Notes: generated from the sequence alone by a model not told the origin. Counted from the first letter of the stretch, positions 17,393-26,559 are shown. The stretch is DNA of 57,641 nucleotides from Bacteroidota bacterium (GCA_026390935.1 JAPLEZ010000106.1:1-57641); one strand, 5' to 3'. Numbers and translations: made by a program.

Positions 17393-17932
17393 TTAATGAT
17401 TAGTGTTCGCTAATTCGGCATATTTCAACTTCGCTCTTTCCAAGCATTTGTATTTTTGATTTTTCGCTACTTTTTCGGAGCTGAAGCCAAAAACCTGCGC
17501 GATTTTTTCCATGCGCATTCCCTGGTGATAAAAGGCTTTCAAAATCTCGATACATTTTTCTCCGAGATTTTCGAGTGCCTGTTCGGCCATGGTCAATTTG
17601 TTTTCATATTCAGCGATGTTGTTTTGTTCTTCCTCGGGAAGATCGATACTGATGTTGATGGTTTTGCTGTTTTTTGCTTGTTCTTGTTTCCACAGCAATT
17701 TGCAAACGCTATACAAATAGGTGCTCAATTGCGCCGAAAGGGTGAAGTAACCTTCCTTCACTTTTTTGCACAAAATATAAAGTGCATCCTGGTACACGTC
17801 GAGGGCTTCATCTTTAGAAGCTCCGTTATTCATGAGAAAGCGCTGTATGCTTGGATACAGTTTATACAGCTTAACGAGGGCTTTGTCCTCGCGACCTGCT
17901 TTTATTAATTCAATTATTTCGTTGTCGCTCAT
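17393..17932 (-). CDS. ECF-type RNA polymerase sigma factor
   Basis: The 179-residue protein has a sigma-70 region 2 (about residues 15-85; EALDVYQDALYILCKKV is the core contact helix) and a region 4 helix-turn-helix (about 115-170; KCIEILKAFYHQGMRMEKIAQVFGFSSEKVAKNQKYKCLERAK). This is the normal size of an extracytoplasmic-function sigma factor. It is transcribed just ahead of the cytochrome-containing anti-sigma-like gene, whose N-terminus probably binds it. Target promoters cannot be read here. Confidence 0.88.
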   Translation of the reverse strand: MSDNEIIELIKAGREDKALVKLYKLYPSIQRFLMNNGASKDEALDVYQDALYILCKKVKEGYFTLSAQLSTYLYSVCKLLWKQEQAKNSKTINISIDLPEEEQNNIAEYENKLTMAEQALENLGEKCIEILKAFYHQGMRMEKIAQVFGFSSEKVAKNQKYKCLERAKLKYAELANTNH

Positions 17933-18003
17933 TGCTAAAAATTATCGTTGTTTAACCTTAATCAAGGAAAAAGTAAAAGGTCACCTCCGGTTTTAAAAAT
18001 ATT

Positions 18004-19323
18004 TTATTTTTTGTAGATATTGATATCGTGCCGTTTCAAATAGCTAAGCACTTGTTTGATATTCTCTGCAGTTGAAGGGAGGTAGAATTTTTTGAGTCCG
18101 AAGCGGCCGCCGTTGGTGTAATAAATTTCGAGTGATTTTTTTCCAGAGAAGCTGGTTTCCAAATTCGCAGATACAATATTGCTTACTGAAAACTTATGTT
18201 CTTTGCGAATAGAAAAAGGGTTGGTGAAAAGGAGTCCGTTGTCGTAAGCCTTTACCAGTGCTGTTTTTCTGAATATTTTAAAGCTAAGTAGAAAGAGTGC
18301 GAGAGACACTGCCAGACTAAATTCCCACGAAGAAAAACTATCGTAATTGTAGTAGAGGAAGGGGATCAAGAAAATCAATAAATCGAAGCGAACCATCATT
18401 CGAACGAAACGCGAGATTTTGAATTGGGTGTGAAATAGTTCGTTCTGCATTGAAAAATCCACGTTATCCAATGAAGGTATATCGGTGAGTCGGGGAGAAG
18501 TGTGTTTGTCTAGAGGATCCTGATTGAGCAGAATTGCCAACGTGTCGTAAATTTTTGGAAGATTTTGTTTGAACTCTTCGGGGCGTTCAAAAAAATGTTC
18601 AACACATACAGCAAAAAATTCTTGCTCGTTGCTTCCAGCATAATCGCGCAATACAGTATCGTTTTGCTGATTTTGTATGTCTGTGAAAGTTTCCTGAATT
18701 ACGGCCGTCCAACGTGAATAGTAATTTTGAAAAAAGGTATCGGAAGGTTGGTCTTGCAAAGTACCTACATCCAAAGCGTGCGCCATTTCATGCAAGCCGA
18801 GGTTTACTCCTGGTGTGGAAGGATGATATCCTTTTACAAAATCTTCCCACGACAAACGCAAAACGCCATTTTTTCTGTATTCGCCCTTGTAATAAGTTCC
18901 GCCCAATCGCGAGTAATATTTGCTGGGAAAAACTTGAATGAACTCGATATTGTCCAGTAAATATCCTTCTAGTCCGAAAGTCAATTGCACTGCACAAGCC
19001 GCAATGCTTATTTTCACTTCGTCGGTAATAGCAAAGCCCTGCTGTCCGATAAATTCAACATGAGAAATAAAACTGGCGGTGCGCAGTACAAACTTGTTTT
19101 TATCGGATGCAGGCAGATTTTTGTAATACTCAAAAGAGCTGTCTAAATATTTTTGAATGGAGTGGTAGCGGGTGGCGATGACCGGACTTTTTGCGAGTAC
19201 TTCAAAGTCATGTTGCTTGCTAGCGAATTTGGATTGTTTTAAATCCCCGTCGGTATAATAACTGTGTATTCCATAAACAATAGCCGTGAGGAAAGGCAGT
19301 AATATGAAAAGAACGCCAATCAT
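18004..19323 (-). CDS. MtfA-like zinc peptidase (M90) with membrane and PH-like C-terminus
   Basis: The 439-residue protein has an N-terminal membrane helix (about 2-20) and a zinc peptidase domain with HEMAH at 178-182, followed by ALDVG as in MtfA. A downstream Glu in QEFFAVCVEHFF (~245) is the likely third ligand. The C-terminal third (about 310-439) adds two hydrophobic segments and a beta-rich PH-like domain (KEHKFSVSNIVSANLETSF...), which MtfA of Escherichia coli lacks. In that organism MtfA acts in regulating glucose transport by binding Mlc; that role need not apply here. It is the last gene of a four-gene operon, 2 bp after the pseudouridine synthase. Confidence 0.8.
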   Translation of the reverse strand: MIGVLFILLPFLTAIVYGIHSYYTDGDLKQSKFASKQHDFEVLAKSPVIATRYHSIQKYLDSSFEYYKNLPASDKNKFVLRTASFISHVEFIGQQGFAITDEVKISIAACAVQLTFGLEGYLLDNIEFIQVFPSKYYSRLGGTYYKGEYRKNGVLRLSWEDFVKGYHPSTPGVNLGLHEMAHALDVGTLQDQPSDTFFQNYYSRWTAVIQETFTDIQNQQNDTVLRDYAGSNEQEFFAVCVEHFFERPEEFKQNLPKIYDTLAILLNQDPLDKHTSPRLTDIPSLDNVDFSMQNELFHTQFKISRFVRMMVRFDLLIFLIPFLYYNYDSFSSWEFSLAVSLALFLLSFKIFRKTALVKAYDNGLLFTNPFSIRKEHKFSVSNIVSANLETSFSGKKSLEIYYTNGGRFGLKKFYLPSTAENIKQVLSYLKRHDINIYKK

Positions 19324-19325
19324 AA

Positions 19326-19994
19326 TCAGGCAAAGGCCTGCCAGTAAGGGTTGTTGGGAACCGGTGCTTCAATAGTTATTTTTTCGTTGGTCACAGGATG
19401 CTGAAAAGTAAGGTAACGGGCGTGCAAGCAAATGGAGCGATCTTTATTTGGCGTGGGAGCCCCGTACTTGGTGTCGCCTTTGATGATGCAACCAATTTTC
19501 GAAAGTTGCACACGTATTTGATGGTGCCGTCCGGTTTTAGGGTACACTTCCAAAAGGTGCTGGTTGTCTTCTGACTTCAGCCACTTATATGTTAATATGG
19601 CCAGTTTTGAATTTTTTATTTCTTGCTTAAAAGCGAAGGATTTATTTTTTTCGCCATTCTTCACCAAATAATTTTGAAGCGTGTCTTCTTTTAATGGCGG
19701 TGCTTGCACCACTACAGCCCAATAAGTTTTTTGAATGGTTTTTTCCTGGAACATCAGGTTCATTCGCGCTAAAGCTTTGGATGTTTTTGCAAAGAGGACA
19801 ATACCCGTAACCGGACGATCGATGCGGTGCGTGATGCCTAAATAAGCAGCACCTGGCTTGTTGTATTTCACACGAAGAAATTCTTTCACCCTGTCGGCCA
19901 AAGTTTCATCGCCTGTTTTATCGCCCTGCACCAAATCCGAAGAAGCCTTGTTCACGGCAATCAGGTGATTGTCTTCGTATAAAACTTCAACCAT
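19326..19994 (-). CDS. RluA-family pseudouridine synthase
   Basis: The 222-residue protein has the RluA motif HRIDRPVTGIVLFAKT (residues 56-71), with the catalytic Asp at 59, and the second conserved segment EVYPKTGRHHQIRVQLSKIGCIIKGDTKYG. It lacks an N-terminal S4 RNA-binding domain, so it is a single-domain member. These enzymes isomerise uridine to pseudouridine in rRNA or tRNA; the exact site cannot be predicted. The start codon overlaps the panB stop by one base (19994), so translation is probably coupled. Confidence 0.9.
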   Translation of the reverse strand: MVEVLYEDNHLIAVNKASSDLVQGDKTGDETLADRVKEFLRVKYNKPGAAYLGITHRIDRPVTGIVLFAKTSKALARMNLMFQEKTIQKTYWAVVVQAPPLKEDTLQNYLVKNGEKNKSFAFKQEIKNSKLAILTYKWLKSEDNQHLLEVYPKTGRHHQIRVQLSKIGCIIKGDTKYGAPTPNKDRSICLHARYLTFQHPVTNEKITIEAPVPNNPYWQAFA

Positions 19995-20812
19995 TAATAT
20001 TGTTCTTTTTCGCTTGGGAACTTGTTTTCTTGTACATCTTTGATGTAGTTTTTGGTGGCTTTTGTCATCTCATCAAAAAGATGGAGGTAGCGGCGTAAAA
20101 AGCGCGGACTGAATTCTTCGTTCATTCCAAACATATCGTGCGATACCAAAACCTGACCATCCACCCATTTTCCTGCGCCGATGCCAATCACAGGAATGCT
20201 TAATTTTTTTGCAATTTGTTTAGCCAATACAGCAGGAACTTTTTCCAATACCAATGCAAATACGCCTGCTTGCTGCAAAATCAAAGCATCTTCCATTAGT
20301 TTTTTGGCTTCTACTTCTTCTTTGGCTCTCACTTCGTAAGTCCCGAATTTATAGATGGATTGAGGTGTTAAGCCCAAGTGGCCCATCACCGGTATTCCTG
20401 CAGTTAATATTCTTTCTATGGATTCTTTGATTTCTTTTCCACCTTCCAGCTTTACAGAATGTGCACCCGATTCTTTCATGATGCGGATGGCGGAGTTCAA
20501 CGCTTCTTTGGAATTTCCCTGGTAAGATCCAAAGGGAAGATCCACCACCACTAAAGCACGTGATGTAGCGCGAATCACAGAGGCGGCGTGATAAATCATT
20601 TGATCCAATGTGATGGGCAAGGTAGTTTCGTGTCCGGCCATCACGTTAGAAGCAGAGTCGCCCACCAAAATTATATCCGTTCCAGCTCCATCAATAATTT
20701 TCGCCATGGTAAAATCGTAGGCGGTAAGCATAGAGATTTTGTGCTTTTTGCGCTTCATCTCTTGTAGAGTATTGGTGGTTACTCTCTTTATATTGTTGAA
20801 TTCTGCTGCCAT
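19994..20812 (-). CDS. panB: 3-methyl-2-oxobutanoate hydroxymethyltransferase
   Basis: The 272-residue protein has full family length. It makes ketopantoate from alpha-ketoisovalerate and methylene-tetrahydrofolate, the first committed step to pantothenate. Diagnostic segments are [26 protein letters not shown] (metal-binding Asp), [27 protein letters not shown] and [18 protein letters not shown] and [22 protein letters not shown] follow further on. Its start overlaps the stop of the upstream coiled-coil gene by one base and its stop overlaps the next start. No other pantothenate gene is nearby, so the operon is a mixed one. Confidence 0.96.
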   Translation of the reverse strand: MAAEFNNIKRVTTNTLQEMKRKKHKISMLTAYDFTMAKIIDGAGTDIILVGDSASNVMAGHETTLPITLDQMIYHAASVIRATSRALVVVDLPFGSYQGNSKEALNSAIRIMKESGAHSVKLEGGKEIKESIERILTAGIPVMGHLGLTPQSIYKFGTYEVRAKEEVEAKKLMEDALILQQAGVFALVLEKVPAVLAKQIAKKLSIPVIGIGAGKWVDGQVLVSHDMFGMNEEFSPRFLRRYLHLFDEMTKATKNYIKDVQENKFPSEKEQY

Positions 20813-21831
20813 TATTCGCCTTCTTTTTTCCCGGTTTCTTTATTGATAGGAGTGTTGGTGTTTGCGGGGTTTTGAGGTGCTTCTTCGTTTTTAGTTCCTG
20901 CTTCCAATAGTTCAATAACTTGCAACATGCGTTTGTTTTCGGCTTCCAAACTGTCAATTTTCACCAGCAATTGTTTCACTCCAGCGCCAGTGTTTTGTCC
21001 AGCTTTTTTCTTCAGTAGTGCATTTTCGTTGTTCACGCTTTCCAGTTGTTGCTCTAAAATTTTGATGGCTGCTTCGGCATCCTGAAAGTTGGAAGCTGGT
21101 TTGCCAGCCAATTCCAGTTTTAAGCTGTCATTTTCTTGTCGCAATTTTTCTAGTTCAGAAGCTACCGACTCTTTTTCAACTATTTCGGGCATGCTAGCAT
21201 TGAGGTTGTATACATAGAAAAAATCAACTTTTCCTTTGGCTTCCGGACCGATAAGCACTCCTACATCACCTGTTTTAAAACTGGCATTTTTGAAAGAGAA
21301 ATTGTACACGTCATTTATATATATGTCGAAACTTCCGCCAAACCCTTTGATCACAACCTTATTGAATTCGTTGGCTACTAAGTTTTTCGATTTCAGCCAG
21401 CCATTTTCTCCCTGAGTGATGTATTGTCCGGCAGAAACAATGCCTCTTACACGAAATTGCTGTTTTTTATTGATTTCAAACACAAATCCCCCTGAACCAT
21501 CACTTTGTACCATGAATAAGATGCCTAATGTTTGGGCATCGGTATTTCCTGGCGCCAGTAATATGGCGGTTTTAATCATGAATTTATTGCTGATGCTAGG
21601 GAAAGTGGGCATAATTGCTCGCGATTTTGAGCTTCCCGGTCGCTCCATATAATAAGAGCCTTGCAATACCGTAGCCTTGATATTGGCCTCATTGAGAGTA
21701 GGCCAGTTTTGGGAGTCATCTGTGAAATCGTCGAAATACATTTTTTCCACGGTTTCATTGGTGATCAGCGGCTGCGCCAATAGGGAAGCGGGGAGTAAAA
21801 GAAGAGCAAGAATTTGCGTAAATAATCTCAT
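20812..21831 (-). CDS. Secreted jelly-roll plus coiled-coil protein
   Basis: The 339-residue protein has a signal peptide (about 1-19, ending LLAQ). Residues ~30-215 form a beta-sandwich of concanavalin/LamG type ([11 protein letters not shown]..., [62 protein letters not shown]). Residues ~225-315 are two coiled-coil stretches, and the tail is polar with many Asn, Pro and Thr. I do not recognise a named family; the beta-sandwich suggests sugar or polymer binding. It is the first gene of the operon that continues with panB. Confidence 0.7.
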   Translation of the reverse strand: MRLFTQILALLLLPASLLAQPLITNETVEKMYFDDFTDDSQNWPTLNEANIKATVLQGSYYMERPGSSKSRAIMPTFPSISNKFMIKTAILLAPGNTDAQTLGILFMVQSDGSGGFVFEINKKQQFRVRGIVSAGQYITQGENGWLKSKNLVANEFNKVVIKGFGGSFDIYINDVYNFSFKNASFKTGDVGVLIGPEAKGKVDFFYVYNLNASMPEIVEKESVASELEKLRQENDSLKLELAGKPASNFQDAEAAIKILEQQLESVNNENALLKKKAGQNTGAGVKQLLVKIDSLEAENKRMLQVIELLEAGTKNEEAPQNPANTNTPINKETGKKEGE

Positions 21832-21850
21832 GATAAATGGGTTAATTCGC

Positions 21851-21883
21851 TAAAGGTAAAAAAAATAGGGAATAGGCAGCAAA
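21851..21883 (-). promoter_or_regulatory. Candidate housekeeping promoter for the panB operon
   Basis: On the minus strand TTTG (21880-21883) is followed after 21 bp by TACCTTTA (21851-21858). This fits the Bacteroidota consensus TTTG-N19-21-TAnnTTTG with one mismatch. It would start transcription about 10-15 bp before ATG 21831, giving a very short leader. Confidence 0.4.
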
Positions 21884-22039
21884 CCTGCTGTTTTCTGTTT
21901 GAATGTCGTTTTGTCATGTGAATTCTACAACTTTTAAAATTTGTCTTTATATATAGTGACAAAAGGTGTCAACCTGTCCAGTAAAAACCAATGGCACAGG
22001 CATTGACAATAGCAACCCAAACAATTAAATATTACGAGA

Positions 22040-23959
22040 ATGGCAAAAATTATTGGAATCGACTTAGGAACAACCAACTCATGTGTGGCTGTTATGGAGG
22101 GAAATGAACCTGTTGTAATTTCCAACAGTGAAGGTAAAAGAACAACACCTTCTATTGTTGCGTTTACAGAAAATGGCGAAAGAAAAGTAGGTGATCCTGC
22201 TAAACGTCAGGCAATCACTAATCCAACAAAAACTATATTCTCTATCAAGAGATTTATGGGTGTTACTTTTGATCAAGTAACTGAAGAAATTAAAAGAGTA
22301 CCTTATGCAGTAGTAAGAGGTGACAACAATACTCCAAGAGTAAAAATCGACAATAGAGATTATACCGCTCAGGAAATTTCTGCAATGATCCTTCAAAAAA
22401 TGAAAGGAACTGCGAAAGACTTTTTGGGTACTGATGTAGTGGACGCTGTTATTACAGTACCTGCTTACTTCAACGATGCACAAAGAAAAGCTACTAAAGA
22501 AGCTGGTGAAATTGCTGGTTTGAATGTAAAAAGAATTATCAACGAACCTACTGCTGCAGCGTTAGCGTATGGTTTGGATAAAAAAGGAAAAGATATGAAA
22601 ATTGTTGTGTTCGACTGTGGTGGTGGAACGCATGACGTATCAGTATTGGAATTGGGTGACGGTGTATTTGAAGTAAAATCAACTGACGGTGATACTCACT
22701 TAGGTGGTGACGACTTTGACCACGTGATCATCGACTGGTTGGCTGACGAATTCAATAAAGAAGAAGGTTTGGATTTGAGAAAAGATCCAATGGCTTTGCA
22801 ACGTTTGAAAGATGCTGCTGAAAAAGCGAAAATCGAATTGTCAAGCACAGCTTCTACTGAAATCAACTTGCCTTATATCATGCCAGTAAACGGAATTCCT
22901 AAACACTTAGTGAAAACCTTAACTCGTGCTAAATTTGAGCAATTGGCGGATAGCTTAATCAAAAGAACAATTGAGCCTTGTAAAACAGCTTTGAAAAACT
23001 CTGGTTTTTCAGTAAGTCAAATTGACGAGATCATCTTAGTAGGTGGATCTACTCGTATTCCTGCAATTCAAGATGCAGTAAAAGCTTTCTTCGGAAAAGA
23101 GCCTTCTAAAGGTGTTAACCCTGATGAGGTAGTAGCAATTGGTGCTGCAATCCAAGGTGGTGTATTGACAGGTGAAGTGAAAGACGTATTATTATTAGAC
23201 GTAATTCCTCTTTCTTTTGGTATTGAAACTTTAGGTGGTGTTTTGACTAAAATGGTTGAAGCAAACACAACTATTCCTACCAACAAAAAAGAAGTTTTCT
23301 CTACAGCTGCTGATAACCAACCATCTGTTGAAATTCACGTATTGCAAGGAGAACGCGCAATGGCGAAAGACAACAAATCATTAGGACGTTTCCATTTAGA
23401 TGGCATTCCTCCAATGAGAAGAGGTGAAGCGCAAATTGAAGTTACTTTCGATATTGATGCTAACGGGATCTTAAACGTAAGTGCTAAAGAAAACAAAACT
23501 GGTAAACAACAAAGCATCCGTATCGAGGCTTCTTCTGGATTGTCAAAAGAAGAAATCGAAAAGATGAAACGTGAAGCTGAATTGAATGCCGACTCTGATA
23601 AAGTTGCAAGAGAAAAAGTTGACAAATTGAACCAAGCTGACGCTCTTGTTTTTCAAATTGAAAAACAATTGGAAGAACTAGGTGATAAATTGGCCGACGA
23701 TAAAAAGAAACCTTTGGTTGATGCTTTGAATGCTTTGAAAGCTGCTCACCAATTGCAAGATTTAAGTTTATTGGAATCTGCAACTAAAGGAGTGAATGAT
23801 GCACACCAAGCAATTGCTGCCGATATTCAAGCTGCTTACCAAGCTGGTGCAGGTGCTGCCGGACAGGCGCAAGGTGCTGCTGCAGGTGGTGCTTCTACAG
23901 GGAAAGATCAGGAAGTAACTGATGTTGACTTTGAAGAAGTTGCTGACGAGAAGAAGTAA
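22040..23959 (+). CDS. dnaK: Chaperone DnaK (Hsp70)
   Basis: The 639-residue protein has the complete Hsp70 layout. The ATPase domain occupies about 1-380 ([13 protein letters not shown], then [49 protein letters not shown]). The substrate-binding beta domain covers about 390-505, and the helical lid and disordered Gly/Ala tail end in [14 protein letters not shown], a typical bacterial C-terminus. It prevents aggregation and refolds clients together with DnaJ and GrpE; neither partner gene is adjacent. The phosphate-loop segment reads GGGTHDVSV where GGGTFDVS is usual, a small local change. A TGACA-AAAGG-TGTCA palindrome (21957-21971) lies upstream, but I cannot assign a regulator. Confidence 0.98.
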   Translation: MAKIIGIDLGTTNSCVAVMEGNEPVVISNSEGKRTTPSIVAFTENGERKVGDPAKRQAITNPTKTIFSIKRFMGVTFDQVTEEIKRVPYAVVRGDNNTPRVKIDNRDYTAQEISAMILQKMKGTAKDFLGTDVVDAVITVPAYFNDAQRKATKEAGEIAGLNVKRIINEPTAAALAYGLDKKGKDMKIVVFDCGGGTHDVSVLELGDGVFEVKSTDGDTHLGGDDFDHVIIDWLADEFNKEEGLDLRKDPMALQRLKDAAEKAKIELSSTASTEINLPYIMPVNGIPKHLVKTLTRAKFEQLADSLIKRTIEPCKTALKNSGFSVSQIDEIILVGGSTRIPAIQDAVKAFFGKEPSKGVNPDEVVAIGAAIQGGVLTGEVKDVLLLDVIPLSFGIETLGGVLTKMVEANTTIPTNKKEVFSTAADNQPSVEIHVLQGERAMAKDNKSLGRFHLDGIPPMRRGEAQIEVTFDIDANGILNVSAKENKTGKQQSIRIEASSGLSKEEIEKMKREAELNADSDKVAREKVDKLNQADALVFQIEKQLEELGDKLADDKKKPLVDALNALKAAHQLQDLSLLESATKGVNDAHQAIAADIQAAYQAGAGAAGQAQGAAAGGASTGKDQEVTDVDFEEVADEKK

Positions 23960-24003
23960 TCTTGTAGAGGCGCAAAATTTTGCGACTTTGATAAAAACAA
24001 AAA

Positions 24004-24033
24004 TGGAGAGTAGAAATACTCTCCATTTTTTTT
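24004..24033 (+). terminator. Intrinsic terminator of dnaK
   Basis: The stem TGGAGAGTA/TACTCTCCA (24004-24012 and 24017-24025) closes a GAAA loop and is followed by eight T. It lies 45 bp after the dnaK stop. Confidence 0.9.
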
Positions 24034-24065
24034 GTCTGAACCTTGATTCACTTGATGAAAGGATT
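24034..24065. repeat. Single arm of the GTCTGAACCTTGATTCACTT repeat
   Basis: This is the same 32-bp arm as at 125-156 with one change (GATGAAAGG for GATTAAAGG). It begins directly after the T-run of the dnaK terminator. No facing arm lies nearby, so this copy looks like half of an inverted repeat. A weak match to the ATTTCAGATTTT repeat follows at about 24079. Confidence 0.75.
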
Positions 24066-24142
24066 GATGAGGATGTAATTTCAGATTTTTAATCATCAGT
24101 CATTGGAAACCTTGCGCATCATATACCAAGGACACACTTTCC

Positions 24143-24253
24143 CTCGCGCGCGTCTGTGACGCGTGCGGATTTATCTTTAACAATTGTATTGTTTCTAATT
24201 CTTGGCATTTCAAATGCCTTAATAAATCCGCACGCGTCACAGACGCGCGCGAG
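24143..24253. repeat. GC-rich 111-bp palindromic repeat, copy A
   Basis: The ends CTCGCGCGCGTCTGTGACGC and its near-complement enclose GTGCGGATTTAT...ATAAATCCGCAC. In the middle are TTAACAATTGTATTGTTTCTA and the hairpin GGCATTTCAAATGCC. The whole block pairs with itself. It recurs with the centre inverted at 26220-26331 and in shorter form at 48965-49047. The ends are far richer in GC than the surrounding DNA, which suggests an imported or mobile palindrome. Confidence 0.85.
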
Positions 24254-24260
24254 TGTGAAA

Positions 24261-24290
24261 AAAGGAGAGTAGCAATACTCTCCTTTTTTA
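24261..24290 (+). terminator. Second GGAGAGTA hairpin with T-run
   Basis: The stem AAAGGAGAGTA/TACTCTCCTTT (24261-24271 and 24276-24286) with a GCAA loop and T-rich tail repeats the dnaK terminator hairpin. It is again followed by TTTGTCTGAACC. The terminator and the repeat arm seem to have been copied together. No plus-strand gene lies between the two hairpins. Confidence 0.7.
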
Positions 24291-24293
24291 TTT

Positions 24294-24383
24294 GTCTGAA
24301 CCTTGATGCACTTGATTAAAGGATCAAATGATTCCAGGGTAATTATCCTTTAATCCTTTCATCAAGTGAATCAAGGTTCAGAC
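24294..24383. repeat. Inverted repeat of the GTCTGAACCTTGATTCACTT family
   Basis: The arms are 24294-24325 and 24352-24383, with a few mismatches between them (GATGCACTT versus GATTCACTT). The right arm ends 3 bp before the stop codon of the minus-strand gene at 24387, as the copy at 192-223 abuts a stop codon. It would fold into a long hairpin at that gene's 3' end. Confidence 0.85.
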
Positions 24384-24386
24384 AAT

Positions 24387-25418
24387 TTACAACTTCATCA
24401 TCTCTTCCAACACCTCCCGCAAATCAATTTTAATTTCATGTAAATCGTAACTGGAAGGTTTGTTTTTCGCAAAAATGATAAGGTAGTCTTCTGTCACCTG
24501 AATATTTTCCATGTAGCGCACATCAGGATATTTGCTTAGTAAAAATTGACGGTTCAACTCTACTATCTTTCCTCTTTTCCAATCAACAATAAATAAATTG
24601 TTTTGAATGGCGGGGTAGGGTTGGTTGAGTACAATGATATAGTCGTGGTAAGTTTTTACATCAATGATGCTTTCCCATTCTAGTTTTTGAATGTTGTTGT
24701 ACAAAGCGCCGTCGCTCACAAATACCCAGGAATACAAAGAATCTTTTTTAATGTAAATGCCGTGAGCCGATTGAAAGAGTTGAAAGTTTTTTGCACTGTC
24801 TAATCTTATGGGATAAACCGCATTCACATCATTTCTGTCTAATGAAATTGCTGAAGTGTGATATTTCCCTAAATATGTGACGTAAGCATTTAGGTTGGTG
24901 TCTTTCACATGATGCGCATCATATAGTCCTTTTAATAATAGGGTGTCGGAAATTAAGAGTCGGTAATTTTTTGGTAGTCGCGGTTTTTGTTTCACCCATG
25001 TTGGCTGAAAGGTGCTGTAACTGCTGAAGTATTTATTGGTCAGTGTTGTTTTGGTAATGTAATTGTCGAGTAACCACAACATGGACAGTTCTGCTTTATT
25101 AGTTGTTGGAATGGAAAACATCAATGAATCAATTTTAGGCAAAGCTTTTTCTCCGGCGGGATTCATGAAGTAAGCCGGAATAGGAGTAACCTTAATCAAA
25201 CTGTGTTTTGTTTCTTGTCGCTGAAAAGGAAGTCGGTATTGCACTTTAGTCGCTCCATCTGTATAGCTTGCATAATCAAGCATTCCTATAAAGTAAGTAA
25301 CAATCAATTCATCGGGAGTTCCATCTTCATTGAAATCAAAAGCATATTTTTTGGTGTCGTCTTGCGCAATCGCAACGAAGCTGAGAAGAAAAAAAAGAAA
25401 AGTAAACTTTAAGTTCAT
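24387..25418 (-). CDS. Secreted protein of unknown function
   Basis: From ATG 25418 the product has 343 residues with a signal peptide (MNLKFTFLFFLLSFVAIAQ). An EF-hand/VCBS-like loop, FDFNEDGTPDELIV, follows at about 27-40 and may bind calcium. The rest alternates short strands and polar loops (VQYRLPFQR, YRLLISDTLLL, YHDYIIVLNQPYP, NLFIVDWKRGKIVELNRQF), which hints at a propeller-like fold. I do not recognise the family. The frame is open upstream to 25589, but that part has no coding character and would bury the signal peptide. No T9SS sorting domain is visible. Confidence 0.7.
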   Translation of the reverse strand: MNLKFTFLFFLLSFVAIAQDDTKKYAFDFNEDGTPDELIVTYFIGMLDYASYTDGATKVQYRLPFQRQETKHSLIKVTPIPAYFMNPAGEKALPKIDSLMFSIPTTNKAELSMLWLLDNYITKTTLTNKYFSSYSTFQPTWVKQKPRLPKNYRLLISDTLLLKGLYDAHHVKDTNLNAYVTYLGKYHTSAISLDRNDVNAVYPIRLDSAKNFQLFQSAHGIYIKKDSLYSWVFVSDGALYNNIQKLEWESIIDVKTYHDYIIVLNQPYPAIQNNLFIVDWKRGKIVELNRQFLLSKYPDVRYMENIQVTEDYLIIFAKNKPSSYDLHEIKIDLREVLEEMMKL

Positions 25419-25488
25419 AGTGCTTCGAAGATAATTTTTTGCAAGCTTCTTCTGTACGAATATTTTCAATTTAGGTTTTCTCATTTTA

Positions 25489-25806
25489 ATGTTGAAAAGA
25501 AATGCACTAATAAATGAACTTACAAAGCGCATGCCGCGTATCAGAAATAAAAAACTTATGACGGTAAAACAATATGCAAAATTGGCCACCGGAGAGAGTT
25601 ATCTCTTATTGAGTCGCCACGGTGTAATGCTCGACGAAGTGACTATATACGGAATGCTTCGTTTGAGATTGTACAGCTTTCATAATTTTTATGTGCAGGT
25701 GCTCTTCAATAAGCACGATCATAAATTATTGGAGGTAAAAGCACTTCAGGATGAAGACGACTGGTCGGCATATTTAGAAACAAAAGATTTGAAATCGCTT
25801 TTTTAA
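25489..25806 (+). CDS. Small conserved-looking hypothetical protein
   Basis: The 105-residue product has no signal peptide or membrane helix. From ATG 25558 it reads MTVKQYAKLATGESYLLLSR..., which could be the true start (82 residues), since the first 23 residues are highly basic and may be untranslated leader. The remainder (MLRLRLYSFHNFYVQVLFN, EVKALQDEDDWSAYLETKDLKSLF) looks like a compact alpha/beta fold. I do not recognise the family. Its stop codon overlaps the convergent stop of the next gene by three bases. Confidence 0.5.
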   Translation: MLKRNALINELTKRMPRIRNKKLMTVKQYAKLATGESYLLLSRHGVMLDEVTIYGMLRLRLYSFHNFYVQVLFNKHDHKLLEVKALQDEDDWSAYLETKDLKSLF

Positions 25807-26024
25807 TTTTTGTTCTCAGTTGCAAAAAAAAGATGATAGCTGTTAACTGCCGAAAGAAATACATTTAAGATAACTACTGGAATACTTCCTATAAAGACGC
25901 CGTACACGGCGAACAATATTGCTCCCGCTAAATTCCAAGCTCGAAGATTTTTTATTTTTTTGAAGGACAAAGATATCCCCACACAGATCATTGCTGTGTA
26001 TCCTATTAGTTCTGTGTATTCCAT
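25803..26024 (-). CDS. Small YgjV-like inner-membrane protein
   Basis: The 73-residue protein has two or three hydrophobic segments (about 6-24, 33-50 and 52-66). The pattern LIGYTAMICVGISLSFKKIKNLRAWNLAGAILFAVYG, followed by PVVILN, is that of YgjV-type small membrane proteins, whose function is unknown. It is convergent with the preceding gene and overlaps its stop. Confidence 0.6.
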   Translation of the reverse strand: MEYTELIGYTAMICVGISLSFKKIKNLRAWNLAGAILFAVYGVFIGSIPVVILNVFLSAVNSYHLFFATENKN

Positions 26025-26061
26025 GAGTGGTATACTTTGAATGGGTGTATATAGTTACTTT

Positions 26062-26205
26062 CTTCTTTTAAAAGAAGCAAATCTCTTTACTTTTTCCTTG
26101 ATGAAAAAGTAACAAAAAATCAAGAGCTAAGAGATGCTGCGGTCGCACGAAAAACCCTCGCTCGCTCGCCTCTTAGCTCTGGCTCTCGCACGAAGTTAGC
26201 GACCA
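26062..26205. repeat. Composite palindromic repeat (TTACTTTTTC hairpin and GAGCTAAGAG arms)
   Basis: The first hairpin is TTACTTTTTC-CTTGAT-GAAAAAGTAA (26087-26112). GAGCTAAGAG (26124-26133) then pairs with CTCTTAGCTC (26170-26179), and GGTCGC (about 26141) with GCGACC (about 26199). Other copies are not present in this window. The gap 26025-26616 holds this repeat, the GC-rich palindrome and shorter repeat pieces; I see no gene in it. Confidence 0.65.
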
Positions 26206-26219
26206 TTCTTTGAAATCCA

Positions 26220-26331
26220 CTCGCGCGCGTCTATGACGCGTGCGGATTTATTAAGGCATTTGAAATGCCAAGAAGTAGAAACAATACAATTGTTAAAGAT
26301 AAATCCGCACGCGTCACAGACGCGCGCGAGG
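26220..26331. repeat. GC-rich 111-bp palindromic repeat, copy B
   Basis: It has the same ends as copy A (CTCGCGCGCGTCTATGACGC with one change). The central GGCATTTGAAATGCC and ACAATACAATTG segments are in the opposite order, so the core is inverted relative to copy A. The shared ends and flipped centre fit either insertion in the other orientation or an inversion between the arms. Confidence 0.85.
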
Positions 26332-26458
26332 GAAAGCTTTGCTTCGTCAATTAAATTATGAAGCGAAGCCACCACATAAATAGATTTCGCGCCTGAAAAG
26401 TCGTGAGTGCGGAGTAAACGTCTTGCTGAATAAGCATTTTAGCTTTCCTTAAAGTTCC

Positions 26459-26486
26459 GAACAGTAATGATTGAAAATCTGAAATT
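26459..26486. repeat. TTTCAGATTTTCAATCAT repeat, single arm
   Basis: The stretch GAACAGTAATGATTGAAAATC and onward to CTGAAA is the exact reverse complement of 48769-48794. There the same sequence forms one arm of an inverted pair. A degenerate GTCTGAACC-type arm follows at about 26520-26548, just beside the terminator of the THX gene. Confidence 0.75.
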
Positions 26487-26559
26487 ACAGAGTTGTGTTT
26501 GCAAGAAAATCCATTGATCGTTTCATCAAGTGAATCATGGTTCTGGCAATTTATCGCAA

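Noticed and set aside
21957-21971. TGACA-AAAGG-TGTCA upstream of dnaK as a CIRCE element
   Set aside because: CIRCE is a 9-bp inverted repeat TTAGCACTC-N9-GAGTGCTAA; this 5-bp palindrome does not match it.
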